Assembly: GCA_027625915.1 (NCBI GenBank)
Contig: JANTQA010000023.1
Coordinates: 18,104,001-18,168,000 of the forward strand
Direction of reading: 5' to 3'
From: Anaeramoeba flamelloides
Lineage: Eukaryota; Metamonada; Anaeramoebidae
Length of the DNA stretch: 64,000 bases
This document shows positions 58,943 to 64,000 of this stretch, in pieces (within the stretch, counting starts at the first letter, position 1; every line of letters begins with the position of its first letter). A program made the translations under genes and the position numbers. The notes under the pieces are model-generated. The model was not told the origin of the DNA. It searched no databases and saw only the letters and a list, made by a program, of their open reading frames with translations.

Positions 58943-59189
58943 ATTGAAAAATAAGATTATTTAGTTTTTCATAATTTATACCTTAAAATTATTTTTTTTA
59001 ATGTGAGTGAATTGAAAAATTGTTAACTTAATTATGGACAACAAAATAGTCAATAAACTTTTTTTTAATCACTTGGAATTTGGTCTTTATTCTTTTTCTA
59101 AATTTGAATTCAAATTTTGTGATTTCGTTTGTCATTCCCAATCCACAAAATCCAAAAGATTTTCTTTCAATTTTTCAAAAAATTATTTA
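58943..59189. other. 3' flank of the secreted protein gene
   Basis: A/T-rich with no feature. Confidence 0.4.
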
Positions 59190-60054
59190 CCATTGTGAAA
59201 AAAATTTGGGTCATTAAAAAAAATTGGGTCAGTCAAAAATTTGTTTTCGTTTTTTAAATAGTAAATATTAGCAAAATGATTTTTGATCAAAGTAAAATTT
59301 TATGAACAAATCTTACATTTAATAAAAACCAAAGTCATTATCAATAATAATTTTCAAAGGCAAAATTATTTCGTTGCATTTTAACCTTTTGGAATTACTG
59401 TGGAACTCTAAAAAACAAAAATTTATTTTTAATTGTAAACTTTACTAAAAATGTTGATTTTTTTTATTAGATTACATTCCAAGATCTAGTTAATCATTGT
59501 TTGGGAAGACCAAAAATTAATAACCGTTTTAAATTAAGGTTTGTCTAAGGGGATTTTAAGAATTTAAATGGTTTCTGAAATCTTGATATTTCGGTATTTT
59601 GAAGTTTTGATTGTAAACATTAGTGGAAAACAACCTCTTTCGAAAAAACATCTTTTTTGGAAGATTTTATAATTCAATTTGATTTAAAAAGGTTATTCAA
59701 GATTAACTGTGATAAATTTGTGTTTATTAACAATGATAAATATCTTATTGAATTAATAGATTTTAATATTTCCTATTAAATATTTCTCTTATTTTTAGTA
59801 AAGTTGACAATTAAAAATAAATTTTTTGTTTTTTAGAGTTCCACAGTAATTCTATAAGCACAAAATGCAACAACTTAATATTACTTTTGAAAATTATTAT
59901 TGATAATGACTTTGATTTTTATTAAATGTAAGATTTGTTCATAAAATTTTACTTTGATCAAAAATCATTTTGCTAATATTTACTATTTAAAAAACCAAAA
60001 CAAATTTTTGACTGACCCAATTTTTTTAAATGACCCAAATTTTTTTCACAATGG
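59190..60054. mobile_element. Large-TIR DNA transposon relic (865 bp) with TTA target duplication
   Basis: CCATTGTGAAAAAAATTTGG at the left and CCAAATTTTTTTCACAATGG at the right. The inverted repeat runs inward about 270 bases on each side (to TTAATTGTAAACTTTACTAA and its complement). TTA precedes (59187-59189) and follows (60055-60057). The interior of about 330 bp has no coding. A 3-bp TTA duplication is typical of PIF/Harbinger; TA of mariner cannot be excluded. Confidence 0.8.
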
Positions 60055-60322
60055 TTACTTACGATTCGTAGAAACAATTAAAACATCACGATTCAACAAA
60101 AAATGAAAGTATGATCATAACACTTTTGCGTTTCCATTTTGAACTTTAGAGATAAAATTTAGATTTTTTTAAATTGCTGTTTAATTCAAATTCAAACAAG
60201 TCAAATTTTATCTCTTTCCAAGTACAAGAAGGAAGAGCGAAATAAAGTCTAGAAAATTTTTCATTTCTAATTGATTTTGTAAAGCTCTTGTTGTTTTTTC
60301 AATTCACAATTTAAAATGAAAT

Positions 60323-60520
60323 TGTCAGTTCCACTTTTAAGGACAAACTTTGAACGAAAATTAAGGTATAAGAAAAAAAAGACCAAATTAAGGCACAAAA
60401 TTTCGATTTCAAGTAAAATTAATTTGTGTAAAAACATTTCCAAAAATGTGCTTTAATTTTAGATTTTTTTTGTACCTTGTATTCCGTTCAAAGTTTGTAC
60501 TTTGAAAGTGGAACTGACTG
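60323..60520. mobile_element. Fold-back MITE, family F, copy 7 (diverged)
   Basis: Left end GTCAGTTCCACTTTTAAGGA, right end GAAAGTGGAACTGACTG before TA. Arms differ from the 6.6-8.7 kb copies at many sites, so this is an older insertion. Confidence 0.75.
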
Positions 60521-62819
60521 TATTAACCAAAAGGAATTAAAAATTTTTAATTATTAATTCGAAAATGACAGTAGAATTTATCAATATGGTTTGTAATAGA
60601 AAATCTAAAATAGTCGTTTGCATATTTCAAATATTAAGAGCAAAAATCACACTTTATAAGTTTATTTCTAGTCGCAAATATCATTTAGGATTACTGTGCC
60701 TTTTCTATTTACAAATAACTTGATATTTTTTTTCCATTTTGCCTTATTTACAAGTTCTTATTTTATTAATTAGGAAAGAAATTCAAATCGAAAATATTTG
60801 AAGATTGTGAGATCAATCATTTATAAAGAATTAATTATTATTATTTCTAAAAAAAGTGATAATTTAATTTTCATAAATAGCCAATACAGTGATCAAAATA
60901 ATGCATGCACAACGAACATTATAATCTGTGTTTCAAAATAAAACTCGTGCCCTTTTTTCTTCTTATTCCAAGGTAACATCCAATCTACTACCCAATAGTA
61001 TACCTAAGTCCAAATCAATTTTGAAAGTAACCGTCTGTATATTTTCAGTAAAATTTAATTTAGATATGCCAATTTGTTGAAATTTTTTCGTTATATTCTC
61101 ATTTTTTTTGAAATATTTTGTTTTTGTAATAATAAAAATTTTATCAAAAATAAACTCTATTTTTTGAGATATATTTCCCAATTTGATCCTTCATTTTTTA
61201 AATTTCTTTTTAAATAATAGAACTTTAAGTAACAAATACCATATCCAATTAGGATTTATTGTCGGTTTCTTTGATCTTTTGATTTAGAGGTCTTTTATAA
61301 CAAAAAAACACGCATTTTATTTTGAAAAAACAGATATATTTTATTGCACGCTTTATTTTAACAACAGTAAAATGAAATTTTTTCAAAAAATTACAGACCA
61401 ATAGAAAAAGGTCTTGACATAAGTCCAAGAGGAGCAAACAAAAGAGCAACAATCTTATCTAAATTTCCGCAAGGACAAATGACTCTATATGAAAATTCCG
61501 AGTGTCAGAAAGTATATTAGGTACCTATCTTTCCCATAATTCAAAAGAATAGAGAAAAATTGAAGATTTTATTTAATTCTGTAAATTAAAAAAAATAAAA
61601 AAAACCATCAAATATGAAGTAATTTTCTTGAATCACCACTCTTCATCAAAAAAAAGAAAAAAAAAAAAAAAAAAAATTAAAATATTTATTTCAATTTCCT
61701 AGAATTATTTTACTCATTATAAGTTGCAAAACTGTAAGATCATTGCAAAATTAATTGAAAATGAAAAATTTTTAACTTAAATTTTGACTCTTTCTAATTT
61801 TTCTTATGAATTACTTTTATCTATTTTTCAACGAAGGTATTATATATTTTTATAACTAGGTAAAAAAAATTCATATAATTTTGATTTTATTGAATATTTA
61901 GTCCATTTTCGATGGAATTACCCTGTCTATTCAAAATTCAGTATTATTTATATATTGAAAAAAAATATATTATTACTGATATATTAAAAAAATTAAAAGT
62001 TTTGATATCAGAGTCCTCCCAAGGGAACAATTGTTTTTTTTTAAAAAAAACAAAACCAGTGGATTGTTTAATAATAAAGTTTATGGTGCCTCCCAATTGC
62101 TAGATTAGAAAAAAAGATTAAATAATATTCTCCCCCCCAATAAATTATATTTTTATTGATTCTTTAAAAATAATTTCTATTTTTTTTTTTTGATTTTGGA
62201 TAAATCAAATGAATTAAGAACACCCACTAAAATACTAATAAATATGATAATTATATATTTGGACTTAAGTTTAATAGTATTAAATACAATAGTTAAAAAT
62301 ATAAAGAATTTAATAAAACTATATTTAGCAGGGATACTTTAAAAACGCCCACTAATAAATAAAAACAAATATTTTTTAATACTAAGATAATTTTTAATAT
62401 CACATTTTTAAGATAATAAAAACTTTCTGAATTTTTTGTTTTAATTTATTTTCAAATGATTATTAAATTCTTATAAAAAATTGAAAAACTAAAAAAAAGG
62501 AATTAACAATCTTAAAAAAACAAAAAGGAGAATAATTTATTCAAAAATAATTATTGATTTTCTATTTTAAAGAACAACTTAATAAATTGTTGGTTTCAAC
62601 ACCTTTCTTAATTCAAAAATATTTTGACCAAATTTATATTTCAGAAATATTTAATAAATTGAATCAAAAAAATAAAATTTAAATATCAATGATAAATAAT
62701 AAATAATACTAATTGTCAAAAATTGTGAACAAGGAAACAAATAAACTTTTTTTCAGGAAAATGTTCACAACTTTTTTTCCAAAATAATAAAGTAACTTTA
62801 CTGTAGAGAGAAAAATGCT
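60521..62819. other. A/T-rich intergenic DNA with one coding-like scrap
   Basis: No complete gene. At about 61402-61500 (plus) one frame reads GLDISPRGANKRATILSKFP and QGQMTLYENSEC, coding-like, beginning after an AATAG and ending at a family H-type end (GTGTCAG, 61501). At 60963-61181 (minus) an open frame without ATG includes TVTFKIDLDLGILLGSRLDV. Neither can be tied to a family. Confidence 0.4.
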
Positions 62820-63241
62820 GGACAGAGAAAAATAGTTGGGAAGAAATTTTAATTTTGAACATTACTGAAAATGATTTTTAATTTCTTTTGTTTATGAAAT
62901 AACTAAAGAAAATAACAATTGTCTACTCATTAGAATAACGATTAATGTAATTCTACTTTTTCAAAACCTTATCTCTTATAATCTAAATCAAGTTTAAAAA
63001 TTATCATTTTCAGAATTAATAGTAAACTTTACTAAAACTTGGATTTTTGTTAAAATAGCATGATCTACTTTACATACCAACTATTGAAATGAGTATTCTA
63101 CACACACCACAGATTAATGGACTTGTAACACATTTAAACCTGAATTTATTTAAAATTCAAATACTTATCAATAGGATTTGAATTTCAATTTTACTAATGA
63201 TTCCTAATTAAAAATGCTGTCTAACTATTTTTCTATGTCCA
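62820..63241. mobile_element. Inverted-repeat element, family P-like, copy 3
   Basis: Left arm GGACAGAGAAAAATAGTTGG and TTTTAATTTTGAACATTACT; right arm is the reverse complement, ending GATTCCTAATTAAAAATGCT and AACTATTTTTCTATGTCC. It has the subterminal TTTTAATTnTGAACnTTACT block of family P but different outer ends. Non-coding. Confidence 0.65.
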
Positions 63242-63438
63242 AAATTTTTCTCTCAATAGTTCGTCAAACTCTATTTGAAAAGTCGAAAAAATAAAATAAA
63301 AACTATTTTCAGGTATATGAACATTTTCAAATCATAAAGAGTTTGTATTTTCCTTAATTTCCATTTTTGAATAAGAAAAGAATCTCACACAATAAATTTC
63401 AAAATTCATTTTTCGATTTTTAATAAAGTGTTTTTAGT

Positions 63439-63545
63439 ATGTCACTAAGTGGGATAGATTTTGGCAATTGCAAATCAGTTGTTGCTGTTGTACAAAACAA
63501 AAGTGTAATTGTCGTTGAAGATGATCAAGGGAAACGTGAAACACC
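63439..63545 (+). CDS. Hsp70/Hsp110-type chaperone, first exon, runs off the window
   Basis: ATG at 63439 gives MSLSGIDFGNCKSVVAVVQN, KSVIVVEDDQGKRETP. This is the start of the Hsp70 nucleotide-binding domain: GIDFGN is the phosphate-1 loop, and GNxxSVVAV with Asn-Cys rather than GTTNS points to the Hsp110 (Sse1) branch, which acts as exchange factor for Hsp70. It ends in phase 2 at GTAATT. The last bases of the window (from about 63949, after ACACCAG) read VVCSTLRRQMHGFDKSEV, which resembles the later NTxxxxKRxxGxxFxDPEV region, so a further exon may lie there; the exon between was not found. Confidence 0.75.
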
Positions 63546-64000
63546 GTAATTACTATTTCCAACTCTTTGTCTTTCAAACAAAAAAAAAAAAAAACAAATA
63601 ACAAGATCAATAAGAAACCAAATCAAACAAAAAAGAATTCACTTACTTTCTTTTGAAGTGATCGAAATTATGGGTTCTTTTAAAATACAACTATTTTAAA
63701 TAAATTGTTTTTCATTTGGAAATTTGTTCTTTGAACCCAAAAAATGCTGGGATGTTTTAATTTTTATCAAGATCACATTTTGATTTCCTTTCTTTTGTTT
63801 CTTAAAATGAGAGGACGGTAACCAAAAAAGAACACAACGACCCAAAACAAAAAAACATAATTTCTTTTGTTTACCTCAAAAAGCAACTTTTTTTTTTATT
63901 GTTCGTAAAAAAACATATTTTGTGAGTATTAAAGAACGCAACACCAGGTTGTTTGCTCAACTCTAAGAAGACAAATGCACGGGTTCGATAAGAGTGAAGT
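63546..64000 (+). other. Intron(s) and possible next exon of the chaperone gene
   Basis: Mostly intronic A/T-rich DNA. A candidate exon starts after ACACCAG at about 63949 and is cut by the window end. Confidence 0.35.

Noticed and set aside
63925-64000. tRNA-like GGGTTCGAT near the window end
   Set aside because: The arms around it do not pair as a T-arm, and the sequence reads as a chaperone exon in frame.

Overview
This window looks like nuclear DNA of a very AT-rich protist. Coding is split by GT-AG introns (clear in eL43, eL27, eL8 and a USP37-like gene), proteins are rich in N, K and Q tracts, the standard stop codons are used, and most of the space between genes is A/T-rich DNA full of small inverted-repeat transposons and LINE pieces. 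The style fits an amoeboid or metamonad-type protist (Anaeramoeba-like or Dictyostelium-like), but nothing here fixes the species. I saw no tRNA, rRNA, CRISPR array or virus-like element.

Layout. 0-3.8 kb: a ubiquitin-specific protease (USP) reading frame with shifts, followed in the same direction by a frame-shifted Tc1/IS630-type DDE transposase; whether they form one element is the main open question. 3.8-9.5 kb: gene-poor MITE field, including six ~195-bp fold-back elements with TA target sites, two of which share one TA. 10.1-17.3 kb: a Na+/H+ exchanger of NHE6/7/9 style whose first exon seems to lie 5.5 kb upstream of a long last exon. The gap contains a LINE piece carrying a hairpin element and a possible alternative set of small exons. 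17.6-27 kb: LINEs, a disrupted homeobox gene, and a decayed gene with a small Cys/His motif. 28-31 kb: an intact 1013-residue F-box/leucine-rich-repeat protein. 34.4-41.8 kb: a three-exon USP37-like deubiquitinase (PH-like N-terminus, split catalytic domain, two UIMs).

45.5-53.3 kb: ribosomal protein genes. eL43 and eL27 are divergent across 217 bp and eL8 follows on the minus strand with a likely one-codon first exon; a small basic ORF lies next to it. 58.3-58.9 kb: a secreted 2H-phosphoesterase-like protein. 63.4 kb to the end: the first exon of an Hsp70/Hsp110-type chaperone running off the window.

Together the genes are ordinary housekeeping and regulatory functions (translation, ubiquitin turnover, ion exchange, protein folding). 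The accessory content is nearly all DNA transposons: TA-, TTA- and TTAA-flanked inverted-repeat families, a hairpin family found inside two LINEs, and three LINE lineages. Single-base frame shifts in homopolymers recur in the USP, transposase and homeobox frames, while the F-box/LRR, exchanger and ribosomal genes are intact; decay is therefore likelier than general base-calling error, though reads are needed to settle it.
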